Assembly: GCF_014839835.1 (NCBI RefSeq)
Contig: NC_071620.1
Location: forward strand, 43,700,183 to 43,764,182
Direction: 5' to 3'
Source: Dryobates pubescens
Lineage: Eukaryota > Chordata > Aves > Piciformes > Picidae
DNA length: 64,000 bases
Shown: positions 33,247 to 43,819 of the stretch, one piece after another
Layout: the number at the start of each line of letters is the position of its first letter
Position numbering within the stretch: the first letter of the stretch is position 1
Program-made: the position numbers and the translations under genes
Notes under the pieces: model-generated
The model's database searches: none
What the model was told of the DNA's origin: nothing
The model's input: the letters and a program-made list of their open reading frames with translations, nothing else

Positions 33247-36200
33247 ATGTGGCGGTGGCGGGCGGCCGCGCTGCCGCGCTGGGCCCGGGCGCTGCGCAGC
33301 TCCGCCGCTCTGGGCGGCTCCAGGAACCTGCTGAAGAAAATGCTGCGCAAGAAGAAGTGGGTGCGGGGCCGGTGCGGGGGCGCGGGGCGGGCGGGGAGAG
33401 GGGCGCCGAGGGTCAGGGGCGCCGAGGGTCGGCGCTGCCGTGTCCCGCGGGCACGGGGGAGCGGTGCCCGCCCCGGGAGCTCCCTGCGAGCGGCACCCCC
33501 GGTGCCCGCGGGGCTGTGGCCAGGGGCCGCAGCCTTGTGCCGATCGCCGCGGGGCCGCCGGGGTTGTGCTTCCCGCGCCCGGCCCCGGGCGGCCGCGCAC
33601 GGGGGCGGGGAAGGCGCTCGGCGGCCGCGGTCAAGCTGTTTTCCTTCCCTTTCTCCCAAAGGAAGAAGCTCTGGTACGACAGCCCTACCCTGGGGTCCAG
33701 AATGGTGAGTGCCAGCTGCCGCCTTCTCTGCCGGCAGGGACGAGCCTGCCCTGGAGCTCGGTGCCACTGGGACGTGCCAGGGACGCTGCCCGGAGGAGCT
33801 CCCCGCGGACACCTCCTCTCCAGGCTGGGCTGCCCTCTGTGCCAGCGCTCCCCTGCACTCTTGAGCCCACAGCAGAGGGCTGGTCCCCAGGAAAACTTCT
33901 CGCTACCCTCTGTAGAGAGCAGTTTCTGTGTGTGCTCTGCAGCTCACAGCTGCTGCACCTGAGCAGTCTTCAGCTCTACTATCCTGATTAATTTAGAGAT
34001 TGAAGGATCGTTGTAAATTATGGAGTCTGTTCTTGGATGTGCAGCACTGAGAGTCTATGTTTGGGTCGAGAAATCAATCTATCTTACAAGGCAAGGAAAA
34101 TCTAACAAGGCAAGAGAAAAGTGTTCACCAGAATAATTTCTCCAGTGGAAGCAGAAGGGGAAAGGACTAAAAGTCTCTAAGGAGTCTGTGGAGGTGTCAA
34201 GCTAATGGTTTGTAGCGGTGACTCTCCATCTGTATGCAGTGTCTAAGGTGACGTGTCTCTGCTGCTGCACGGCAGCAAACAGCTGCAGAGCTTGCACAGA
34301 GTGCTGGAGAGATGAGAAAGCTGGGCTGGGACACAGGAGGGGCAGGGGGGGTATGAGGGGAGAAGTTCTCTATGGGAACACCCAGGAGGTCAGGGGGTGA
34401 AGTGGCTTTGCAGGAGCAGGCTCAGCAGGGGGCACAGGATTCCACGGAACACTTTCTAGCAGTGTGGTGATTTGGGCTCTTGGTTTGTGTTCAAGATGCT
34501 CAAACCGACCGAGGTGGCCTGCCCGCCGCAGGGTGAGCAGAGGAGAGCCAGGAAAGAAGACAGCATCCGCTGCAGGGTCCTGAACAGCCTGATTCACAAG
34601 GCCCTGACAGACATGATGACCACCTGTGAGATCAGCCAGGAGCTCTATGACCTCCAGCTGGACATCTGCAAGGTGAGTGCCCAGGCTGCAGGGCGTGCTG
34701 AGCCGCGGCTCCAGGGTGTGCCAAGGGGCAGCTCTGGCTGCTGGGATGTGTGCAGGAGTTTGCTGCATCGCTCCTGCTGTGGCAGGGCTCTGGCTTCACC
34801 TTGCTCCTGCTGTGCCTGGCTCAGCAGAGGTTTGCCAGCGCAGCCTGGGCTGGCTCTGGTGAGTCTCCTGGCGTGACTGGGTTTTGCTGCTGCTCCCTGC
34901 CCTGCCTTCCCAGAGCAGGAGCCTCTTCCTGCTCACATAAAGGCATCTTTCCAAGGGTCTTTTCTTCCTGCAGCTGTGAGAGCTGATGGCTCCTTGTGTC
35001 CCTCACCAGCATTGTTACACTGGCAGACAGAAGTGGGCCATGAGCTTACTGCAAAACAGAGGCAAGCCTAAGGAAATGGCACTGGCAGACAGGGGTCCAG
35101 GAGGGACTGGAATCTGTGCCCAGCTGTGGCTGCTGTTGTGGTAGCTCCTGCATTAGGAAGGGAAGGTGAAGCTTTGCTCTGGGAACAGGCTCCACAGCCT
35201 TGTTTGTGGTCTGTAGTTGTTGCTGTTGGGATTCAGTGACAGCAGTGACTGGCTCAGAAGCCTGGTGGACTCAGCCTGGTTGTTGGGTAGAAGCGTGAGA
35301 AAGGAATTGCAGCAGGTGGCTGCCTCCATGACAAGGCATCTGATGGAAGTGGATGCTTTTGGCAGCTGAGTGAATTCATTCTGCCTGCAGGCTGGTGATG
35401 AAAACTGTGAGGGCAAGAGGGACCTCTTGGCTCTGTTTGTGCCTTCCCCTGAGCACTTTGCTTTCTCCTCTCTCTTCTTGCTGCCTCCTTTGGCTGAGCA
35501 GAGCATTTGAAACCTGCTGAGTGGACTCCGTGGTGAAACCTGCTCTCTAGGGTGCTGCTGAATGTCAGGGATGGCAGCAGGAGAAGTCTCTGAGAATCCA
35601 GTCTGTGTTTCATCTCCCAGGGATGCTGCCAGTCTCTTTCCCGTGCTTCAGCCCCTGCACACACCTTCAGCTGCATGCAGCACAGCCGTGGCTTTGGTCT
35701 GCTGCTGAGCTGCAGCTGCGGGCACGGGAGGTGCCCAGCAGGCTCTGGGGCTGGAGACATTCTTGCATCACAGTGGTGTTTCTGTCACCATCAGACCAAA
35801 GCTGGCTGACAGCAAGCCAGGCAGTGTGTCACAGGTCCCAGCTCCAGAAGTCACTCGGGGCTGGGCTGGGCTGCAGCAGCTTTGTGCTGACTAAACGCAG
35901 CACTTGCAGCAGCTCTGAGGGGGGGCAGGCTGCTCCTCTGCTTCATCTCAGTGAAGGGGACAGCAGGCAGTGACCTAACAAATGGATAAAAGTCCTTTCG
36001 GGCACTGAATGTCAGCTTTGGTTTGTTCTGAAGCCCAAAGGCAGCCTGGAGCGGCTGTGCCTGGGAGCAGAGGTGCCAGGAGAGGTCCTCCTAAGCATTT
36101 GCACCTCCAGCTTGGTGCCCTGTTGCTCAGTGGGAGGCTTTGTGTTGTGTGTGGATGGGGTTTTAAGGAAGCATTTTCCCTTCTGCAGGTGTCCCTGGCC

Positions 36201-37968
36201 TCCAACTTCTCAGCCTGCCGCATCTACTGGAACCCTGCAGCCACCACGCAGGAGGAGAGCTACGTTGAGAGGGTCCTGCAGAAGAGTGCCCCCCGCATAC
36301 GGTACTGCTGTGGGGCACACTCCACACAGCCACTCACCCTCTGCTGTCTCTCCCTCTTTCTTTGGCACAGCCTCTGCTTCCAGCCAGTCCATTGGAGGGC
36401 AGCTCTCCACTCATGGGGAAGGTGGCATGGAAGCAGTTCCTGTGCCCCTGCTTTCCTAGGCTCCAGCCAGGGCTGCCTTCTGCTCCCCACAGCTTCCACA
36501 CCTGCAGAAGGAGTGCTGGAGATGGGGGGAGCCCTGCTGGTCCTTCCTGCAGCTAGCACCTAGGACTGGTGTGGCCCTGCTGTGAGAACTCTGTCCCGCA
36601 CTGCTCTCAGCCCTGCAGGGGTTGTGAGGAAGCCAGGGGACGTGGGGAGAGCGCTGTACATGCAGGAGCCCCAGCTGGCACCGTGGGTGCTCTGGGGTTT
36701 GCAGCTAGCAGCATCGTGGGGGACATTCAGAGCAGGGATTCTGCAGTGTTCCTTGCTTGATGCTGACCATATGGGGACCCACCAGGGTGAAGCTCTGCAA
36801 ACCACATCCTGGTGTCTGCAGTGCTGCTGGAGTGAGTGTCCCAGCGTGGAGCTGCCCTGGGGGAGCTGCACCGCTGCCCACCTGCTGACCACTGTGTTTT
36901 CTTGCCAGGTACCTCCTGACCAGCCGGCAGATCGTGGGCAACATGCCCCCAGTGGTGTTTGTGAAGGACAGGGAAGGTGCAGCTGTGAGAGAGGTAACTG
37001 CAGTTTGTGATTTGGTGTGCAGAGCCCAGAAGATGCAGACAAGGTGGCCTGGAATGCTGCAGGGCTCAGGAGAGCACTGACTTAGCTGCTCCACCCATCT
37101 GCATCAGAAAGCTCTCTGCCTGCACCCCCTGCTCCTCCTGCTCCAAGCTGGGTAGCAGTTTGCTGCTCCTTGTGAGCAAAGTGTGAGCAGTGTCTTCACA
37201 TGTCCACAGGTTGAGGAGTTACTCTCAGTTGCTGACTTTGGACCTCCACAGGAAGAAACATTGCCTCAGGATGAGTCTAGGTGGGTTTTTGAATCAGGAT
37301 CTGACAAGTGTCTGTTTTCATCTCTGTTAGCTATCTTAAACTGGGTATGGAAGGAAGAAGTTCTTCAGGATGAGGCTGGGGAGACTGGCACAGGCTGCCC
37401 AGGGGGGCTGTGGCTGCCTCCTCTCTGGATGTGTTCCAGGCCAGGCTGGATGAGGCCTGGCGTAACCTGGGCTGGTGGGAGGTGTCCCTGCCCATGGCAG
37501 GGACTTGGAGGAGATGATCTCTCAGGTCCTTTCCAACCCAGATCATTTATGAATCTATGAATATTTGCTCACAGCCTTTCTTTGCCCCCCAGGGAGCTGC
37601 TGTCCTCAGCAGCTCAGCCTGCAGAGCCTCCCCTGCGCCCCAGTCTCTTCGGTATTGATCACGCAGCGCTCCATAAGCAGATCATGGACTACAAGAGGCT
37701 GAAGGTGTCCAGAGAGGCGGGGGGCAGTGCCTGGACAGAGGAGCAGAAGCAGCAGCTGAGCAGGGTGCAGAAGCAAAGGAAGAAGCAGCCATCAGGGGAG
37801 CCTCCTGATGATGACCTCACCCCGCAGCAGTACCTGCGGGGCAGGCAGGAGGCTGAGCACTGCGACGACACCGGACTGGCTGCGGACTGTGAGCAGGAGG
37901 ATGACCTGCAGGAGGAGGCAGAGGAGCTGGGCAAAGCTCTGGGCCAGCCTGCTGACAAACTGCCCTGA
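33247..37968 (+). CDS. RBFA: RBFA, mitochondrial ribosome-binding factor A
   Basis: Seven coding exons: 33247-33356, 33662-33704, 34496-34672, 36189-36301, 36909-36993, 37210-37280 and 37593-37968, totalling 975 nt for 324 aa (human about 343). The N terminus MWRWRAAALPRWARALRSS is Arg/Ala-rich and lacks acids, as a mitochondrial presequence. KKLWYDSPTLGSRM and the region through RVLNSLIHKALTDMM, QELYDLQLDICK, SACRIYWNP and MPPVVFVKD form the RbfA KH-like fold, which binds the 3' end of small-subunit rRNA during mitoribosome maturation. LFGIDHAALHKQIMDYKRLK matches the vertebrate C-terminal extension (human GIDHEALNKQIMEYKRRK). The exon 1 donor GTGGGT at 33357 was chosen because it alone joins in frame to KKLWYDSP. 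Intron 6 carries a CR1 fragment. AATAAA lies at 38441. Confidence 0.95.
37350..37560 (+). mobile_element. CR1 LINE 3' fragment in RBFA intron 6
   Basis: Sense CR1 (gactggcacaggctgcccag ... cagatcatttatgaatctat) ending about 30 bp before the last RBFA exon. Confidence 0.9.
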
Positions 37969-38440
37969 AGAGGCCACTCCTGCTGTGGAGGGGAGGCTGC
38001 CAAGAGCAGAACCTCCAGCGAGATCCTGAAGGGTCTGTTTGTGCAGCCTGTGGGCAGGGCTGTGACCACAGGGTGTGCAGGGACCCAGCAGAGCTGCTGC
38101 AGGCATCCTGGGGGCAGCTGCAGGGCTCTGAACCACGGAGCAGGATGTGATGCCACAGTGCTCAGAGTGCAGCACCGGGACTGGACTGCAGCCAGTGAGG
38201 GAGTGGAAGTTCTGTGCCTGTGCCAAGGTCAAATGTGGGCTTAGGGGGTTGGGTTTGTTTTGAGTGGTCTGGGTAAAAGCAGTCCCAAAGTGCTGGTGTC
38301 TGTCGTGGGAAGGTCAGGAGGGAACAGGGAAGCAGAGCACTGGCAGCGGGGTGCCAGGAGCAGCCAGCAGTGCAGGGTGGCCGCTCGGTCGTGGGGGCAG
38401 CTCTTTCACAGGCAGGTTTCAGCTCCCTGCAATTGTGGCC

Positions 38441-38446
38441 AATAAA
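38441..38446 (+). other. Poly(A) signal of RBFA
   Basis: AATAAA about 470 nt after the RBFA stop codon, with GT-rich sequence (gttgcagttgtgtg) downstream. Confidence 0.7.
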
Positions 38447-38459
38447 GGCAAAACTGAAG

Positions 38460-39164
38460 TGAAGTTGGTTTAATATTCTGGGTTGCAGTTGTGTGAGGGG
38501 AGCTGAGAGCAGAGGAGTGCTCAGCTGCTGGGCAGGAGTGGGCAAGGCATTGACCATGGCTGAAGGGAAGCATGAAAACCTCAAAGGTGGGGGAAAAAAG
38601 CAGGGAGGAACACCCCAGGAGGTGCTGGAGATGAGGAGAGGGAAGGGGAAACGCCTCAGGAGTGAGAACGATCCTGATCCAAGTGAGCAAAACCAGCATG
38701 GAAAGATGAGAGGCTGTGAGGCCATGAGGGGCTGAAGCTCCAGGGGAAGGCAAAGGCCAGGCCAGGGAAAGGCTTTCTGCCCGGCATGGGGGATGGAGGC
38801 TCCCTGGGCTGCTGGGGAGCCACCGGAGGGCCCAGTGGGGACGGGATCGTAGGGATCACCTACTCCAACCTCCCTGCAGGGACTTCTCTCCAGCACAGGC
38901 CTCACCCAGCCTGGCCTTGGAGCCAGGAGAAGACTAAAAGTTGTCCGAGGGAGCAGGCAGGGGATGCCAGGAGCAGGCCTCAGTGTGCCAAGGATAGTGG
39001 CATGGCCCCTGGCAGCCTGACTGCAGCGCCCCTCCTGCCCCGTCTGCAACAGCTGTGCTGAGTACTCCGCATGTAGGCATCTAGGGGAGGGAGTAAGAGC
39101 TGTGCTGGCCACTGGGCCTGGCAGCAGCACCAAGGTGAGCCATGCATGGAGGTGCCAGCTGAGG
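38460..39164. other. Intergenic region between RBFA and ADNP2
   Basis: A short antisense CR1 remnant lies at about 38845-38935. Nothing else was recognised. Confidence 0.5.
38845..38935 (-). mobile_element. CR1 LINE remnant
   Basis: Short antisense remnant (gatcacctactccaacctcc). Confidence 0.55.
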
Positions 39165-39460
39165 TCTCCTCCAATGGGCACCATGGCTGCCAGGTGTCGC
39201 CTGGAGCTCTCCTCCAATGGGCACCATGGCTGCCAGGTCTTGCTGGAGCTCTCCTCCAATAGGCACCATGGCTGCCAGGTGTCGCCTTGAGGTCTCCTCC
39301 AATGGGCACCATGGCTGCCAGGTGTCAACTGGGAGTCTCCTCCAATGGGCACCATGGCTGCCAGGTCTTGCCTGGAGCTCTCCTCCAATGGGCACCATGG
39401 CTGCCAGGTGTCGCCTGGAGCTCCTCCAATGGGCACCATGGCTGCCAGGTCTTGCCTCCT
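39165..39460. repeat. 43-bp minisatellite with a CCAAT box in nearly every unit
   Basis: Seven tandem copies of about 43 bp: ctcctccaatgggcaccatg then gctgccaggtgtcgcctgga. All but one keep CCAATGGGC (one has CCAATAGGC). The array ends about 370 bp upstream of the presumed ADNP2 start-site region. Confidence 0.93.
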
Positions 39461-39479
39461 CCTATTAGCTGGTGCAAGT

Positions 39480-40330
39480 GGGCGGTGCCTCCACCCAACA
39501 TCCTGCCAATCAGAGTGCCCTGATGCTGGTCACATGGTGGCCTCACGTGATGGGTGATACCACAAGCTCCTCCCCTTGCAGGTGACGTCATGGCCCCAGC
39601 TGCTGCGGGGTCCCCGAGGGGCCTGGGCAGGGGCAGGTGCCAGGGCTCAGGTGGGCATCACAGGGACCCCTCCTACCGCGCCCCGCCCCCGGCCCGCCCA
39701 GCTCCTGCCGGCAGCCAATGGGAGCCTTGGCCCTAGTCTCTTCCCATTGGTGGACTGCTCGGCATGCAAATGAGCGCCAACGTCACTTCCGGGGATAAAT
39801 CGAGCGCCATTTTCTCTTTCTAGCCCTGGACGAGGAGTAAGCGGAGGCCGCGGGGCGGCCGCGGGGCTGCGGGGCCGGCGTGCGGGGGTGAGCCCAGGCC
39901 GGCCGCGGGCTCGGCGATGCTGCCGCCGGCGGCGTCCTCGCGGGGCGCGGCCCGAGCGGGCGGCAGGCGGCGGAGGAGGGGCCGCGGGCGGGGCGGGGCG
40001 GGCGCGGAGGGGCGGCGGCGGCTGGGCCGGGCCGGAGCGGCGGCCGGCGGAGGCGGAGGCTGCGGCGCGGGCGGCGGCGGCAGCGGCGCGCCCCCTGCGG
40101 CCCGGCCGGGTAGGTGCAGCCGGCGGCGCCGGCAGGCGGCCCGGGGCGCGGCGAAGCGGCGGCCGTCGAGGAGCGGCGGCGTCGGTGCCGGAGCCCCGTC
40201 CCGCCCGGCGGCTCCCGGGCTGCTCGGGGCGCTCGCCGCGCTGCCCTCGGGGCTAGCTGGGCCGCGCCGGTGCTCGCTGTGGCCGCCGGTGTTGGAGAAG
40301 CGCTCTCGCCGGAGCGGTGCCCCCGGAGGC
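39480..40330 (+). promoter_or_regulatory. ADNP2 promoter, CpG island and non-coding first exon region
   Basis: Elements visible in order: CCAAT at 39506-39510, a palindromic CRE TGACGTCA at 39583-39590, CCAAT at 39715-39719, inverted CCAAT (ATTGG) at 39746-39750, octamer ATGCAAAT at 39764-39771, and ETS CACTTCCGG at 39784-39792. A CpG island follows to about 40330. Two donor-like sites, GTGAGC at 39888 and GTAGGT near 40109, could end the non-coding first exon. A CTCF-like motif is at 40086-40102 on the minus strand (GGCCGCAGGGGGCGCGC). Confidence 0.7.
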
Positions 40331-43300
40331 GCCCCGTGGCCTGGCCCGGGGGCGATGCCTCTGCCGCCGCCGGGCGGAGGAGCGGCTCCGGGCTTGCCCG
40401 GGGCGGGAGCAGAGCTCCTAGTGAGGCGCTCGGCAAGGCAGGCTGCTGGCCCGCAGTGCCGATTTCCATCGATACCGAAGCGATCGATTCTCCCAGGAGC
40501 CGGCTCCGCGGACGGCCCCGGAGCCCGTGGGTGAAGAGTCCTGGTGGGACCCCGCAGGGGCCGTGCAGGAGGAGCACAAAGCTGTGGGTGATAAGCAGGG
40601 TGATGGATAACGGAGGCAGAAGCCGTGCCCTGCAGACCCTCGGAGCCTTTTGGAGATGCTCTGCTGGAGGGCGAGGAGCAGGGAGCTCTTTGTGTCCTGG
40701 TTGTCCGTGGGGTAGCACAGAAGCTCGTTAACCCCTGCCGCACCAGCTGGCAGCCTGTGCCGGCACAGCGAGGAAGAGCTGAGCAGCAGCTCGCTCCTGG
40801 CAGCTCCAGCACTGCCTCTCTGCCACGCACGGGATTTCTTTCAAGCACCACGAGCATATCTCAAGCCCTAATTTGAAGCGTTAAGTACTCACAAAGACTG
40901 ACTCTTGGGATCCCCAGCCTGAGCTCTCCCCTAGAGGTGTTGCTGTTCTTTTAAGTGAACTTCCCGTTTAGCTTTGGAGCAGGGAAGGATTTCTCAGAGC
41001 CATGTTTGGAGAAGCTGGCTGTGGTAAGCCTGCTGTGCTACAAGCTGTAGTAAGGCCAGGGCCTCTGGCAGCTCATTTCATGGAAGTTTGCTGGGAAAAA
41101 ACACCAAACCACCACCAAAAACACCCTCCCAGGTGGCAGCAAGTGTGCAGGGAGAATGAGAAGCACACAGATGTGGCTTCCTGCTGCCTTCTGTGTCTGT
41201 CTCCCTTGGTTGGGGTTCAGTCTTGCTGGGTGCGCACAGAGGCCTGGCTGAGCGTTGGAGCAGGACAGGAGCTGTGCAAGCCACAGCAGCTGGAGGCAGT
41301 GCTGTAGGCTGGGTATTCGAGCTGTGAGGCGAGGGGCAGCCGGCTGTGCTGTCCCTGTGAGCACCCCGAGGTGCTGCAGGCTGTGGTGCTGCTGCTGGGG
41401 CATGGCCCCCCCGCTGGGCTGGATGGCTCCCTGGGGGTGCCTGATGGCCCAGGACAGAGGTGCTGTGGCTGCAGGGATCTGGGAGGCTGGGCAGGAGCGA
41501 AGCTGAAGGGCCCCTTTGGGGCTGAGTTTGGGCCATCAGCTGCTGCAGGGGTTCTGTGGTTTTGCTGCCTTAGTTCTGCTTGTGAAGGGAAATGTGAGAT
41601 GAGCTTGGTGGGTTAGCAGTTTCTGGAAGCTGCTCTTCTGAGGGGCGAGAGCTGCATTTGTCTTTCAGGTGTTGTGGTGAGAAGATGAAGGCTCTTGGGC
41701 TGGAGTCAGTCAGGGCTGGTTTTCCTGAGGTGCTTTCATGTTGGCTGTGGTGGTTAAGAGTGGTGGTGAAGGCACTCAGTGAGAGTGGCTTGTGGTTGTG
41801 CATGGAGCAAGGAGTGAGCTAAGGCCTGAAGGGTGTCTGCAGCAGGAGGGCAGTAAAGTAGGTGGAAAAAAAAAAAAAAGTAGCATGGATAACAAACTGT
41901 AACCAGGGAATTCAGCTGGAAGCCTGAGGGAGTCAGCGTAGAAGGTTGCAGTGTTGTGCTGCTGCTGCTGGGAGCTTGCTGGCTGCTGGTGCAGAGGATG
42001 TGCCAGGGCTAACCTGGGGTCTTGCTCCCAGCAGCTTGCCTGGAGGCCAGCTGAGGGACCCTGCACATCAGACAGGCTTTGGGGCTGCAGACTTGGAAGC
42101 TGGAGGGGGATAGTAATGGCATCCAAGTATCTTTCTCCCCTCTCTTGGGTTAGTGACTCCCATTCCAGAGGGACTGCTGGCTGAGGAGCTCCTGGGATCT
42201 GAGGAGCTCCTGGGATCTGTGGGTGTCACACCCTGAACCGCTTCAGCAGGCTGAGGCCTCTGCCCTGTGAGCTCAGCCTGCCTCAAGCAGTGTCTGCTTC
42301 ACCTTCTGCAGCAGCTCAGGGGCTGGGCAGGAGGAGCTGCTCCCAGCAGCCTCCCAGCCTGAGCCACCTCTGCTGGTGGCATCCTGCCAGCCCAGGCCCC
42401 CTGCAGTGCACCTCCCTTGCTGTCTGAGGGGCTGAGCGCAGAGCTCGCAGCAGAGACCTGCACCCCTGGCTGCCTGTCCTCCAGAGGATTTCCTGCCTTG
42501 GTTTGGAATGCCCCCAGTCACTCTGCTCTCTTCATCCCCTGCAGGTTCCTCTGCCATCCCCACCCTGCTGGTCTCAGGATGTCCTCCAGACTGGTGGCTG
42601 ACAAGGACCATTAGAAACCCAGAGCAGCGTCTGTCCGATGGGGCTGCCTCTCCACCCCTCTCTGCACACCTTTGCTGTGGGGGGAGAAGGGGAGCAGAGT
42701 AGCATGTGAGTAGTTTGGGTTCCAGCTGAGCCCCCCAGCTGTGTCCTTTGTGCAGAGCTGGAGGTTCGTCCTGTCCTGCGTGCTGGCAGCGTGCAGCAGG
42801 GCTGGGGGGGTGGCTGCTCTGGTGTCCTGCTGGAGGGGTTTGTGCAGCTGCACACAGGGACGCCCTGGCTTTGGGGGCAGAGCCTGGCTTTGGGGGCAGA
42901 GATGCCGTGCTGGGAGGGACCTTGCTTCTCCTGGGCACTGCAGACTCTTGGAGTCATTCAGGACCAGCAGGGCTGAAGAACTGCTTGCAGATTTCCTTTA
43001 GTTCTTGGTTTTTAACTTGCCCTGGGTGGGTGAATCCTTCAGCAGTGAGGACAGAGCTCTCCAGCTCTGGGTGCTCTGCCAGCTGGGTGGGACATGCCCT
43101 GAAGCTCCAGGTGGCACTGTGCAGTGCAGGCCCCTTCCTTTGCATTCTGTGTCCAGCTTAGTCTAGATTGCACTTGGCAGTGCTGCAGGGAGGTGATGCT
43201 GAAGGCCTTCTGAAGTTCTGATGACAGCTCATGATGTGGGGCTGGGGATGAGTGGCTGGGTTTGGGGTGGTGATTTGTCCCCCTTCAGCATCCTCAGCTC

Positions 43301-43807
43301 TGTCTCACACATTAGCTACTGCGCTAGTGTGGTGGTGGCTTGCAGCAGCAGCTGCTGCAGGAGGCTCGGCTGTTAGCAGCAATCCTGTTCCAGGCCAAAG
43401 ACAGAGGATCAGAGGCTGCTCACCTTGGTGCCAGCAGCTGCTGTGGAAGGGGCTGAACTCCTGCTGGCTGGCTGAGGCGCTGGGTTCCTGAGCAGGAGTT
43501 AGTGCAGTGCTGCTGTGCTACCAAACACAGCATGGCTGCCACCTAGGCATAAGGAGAGCTTGAACAAAAAGCTTGGATCTGTTTTGCTGGGGTAGAAGAA
43601 ATGGTGAAGACTTCTTCCCCTCCCCAGGATCGGTTCCCTCGAAGCAGGAGCCAGGGGAGGTGTGGATGGCACCAGGAACTCCTTGGCTTGGGGCTTCTGG
43701 GATTCCCTGCTTGGGAACACATTTGTCAGGCTGAGGCTTTGTTTTCCTGCTGCCTAGGGCAGTGCCTGGGGTTCAGGTTTGCCACATTTGCTTTGTTTCT
43801 TTTGCAG
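40331..43807 (+). other. ADNP2 intron 1
   Basis: No coding sequence recognised. It contains a 13-bp A-run near 41866 and a short ggagctcctgggatctga duplication near 42185-42218, but no clear transposon. It ends at the acceptor cttttgcag (43799-43807). Confidence 0.5.
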
Positions 43808-43819
43808 GAGAAGTGCAAA

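Noticed and set aside
33357-33715. Reading RBFA exon 1 straight on past the donor
   Set aside because: The continued frame gives GC-driven Arg/Gly sequence, whereas splicing at GTGGGT joins in frame to KKLWYDSP, as the family requires.
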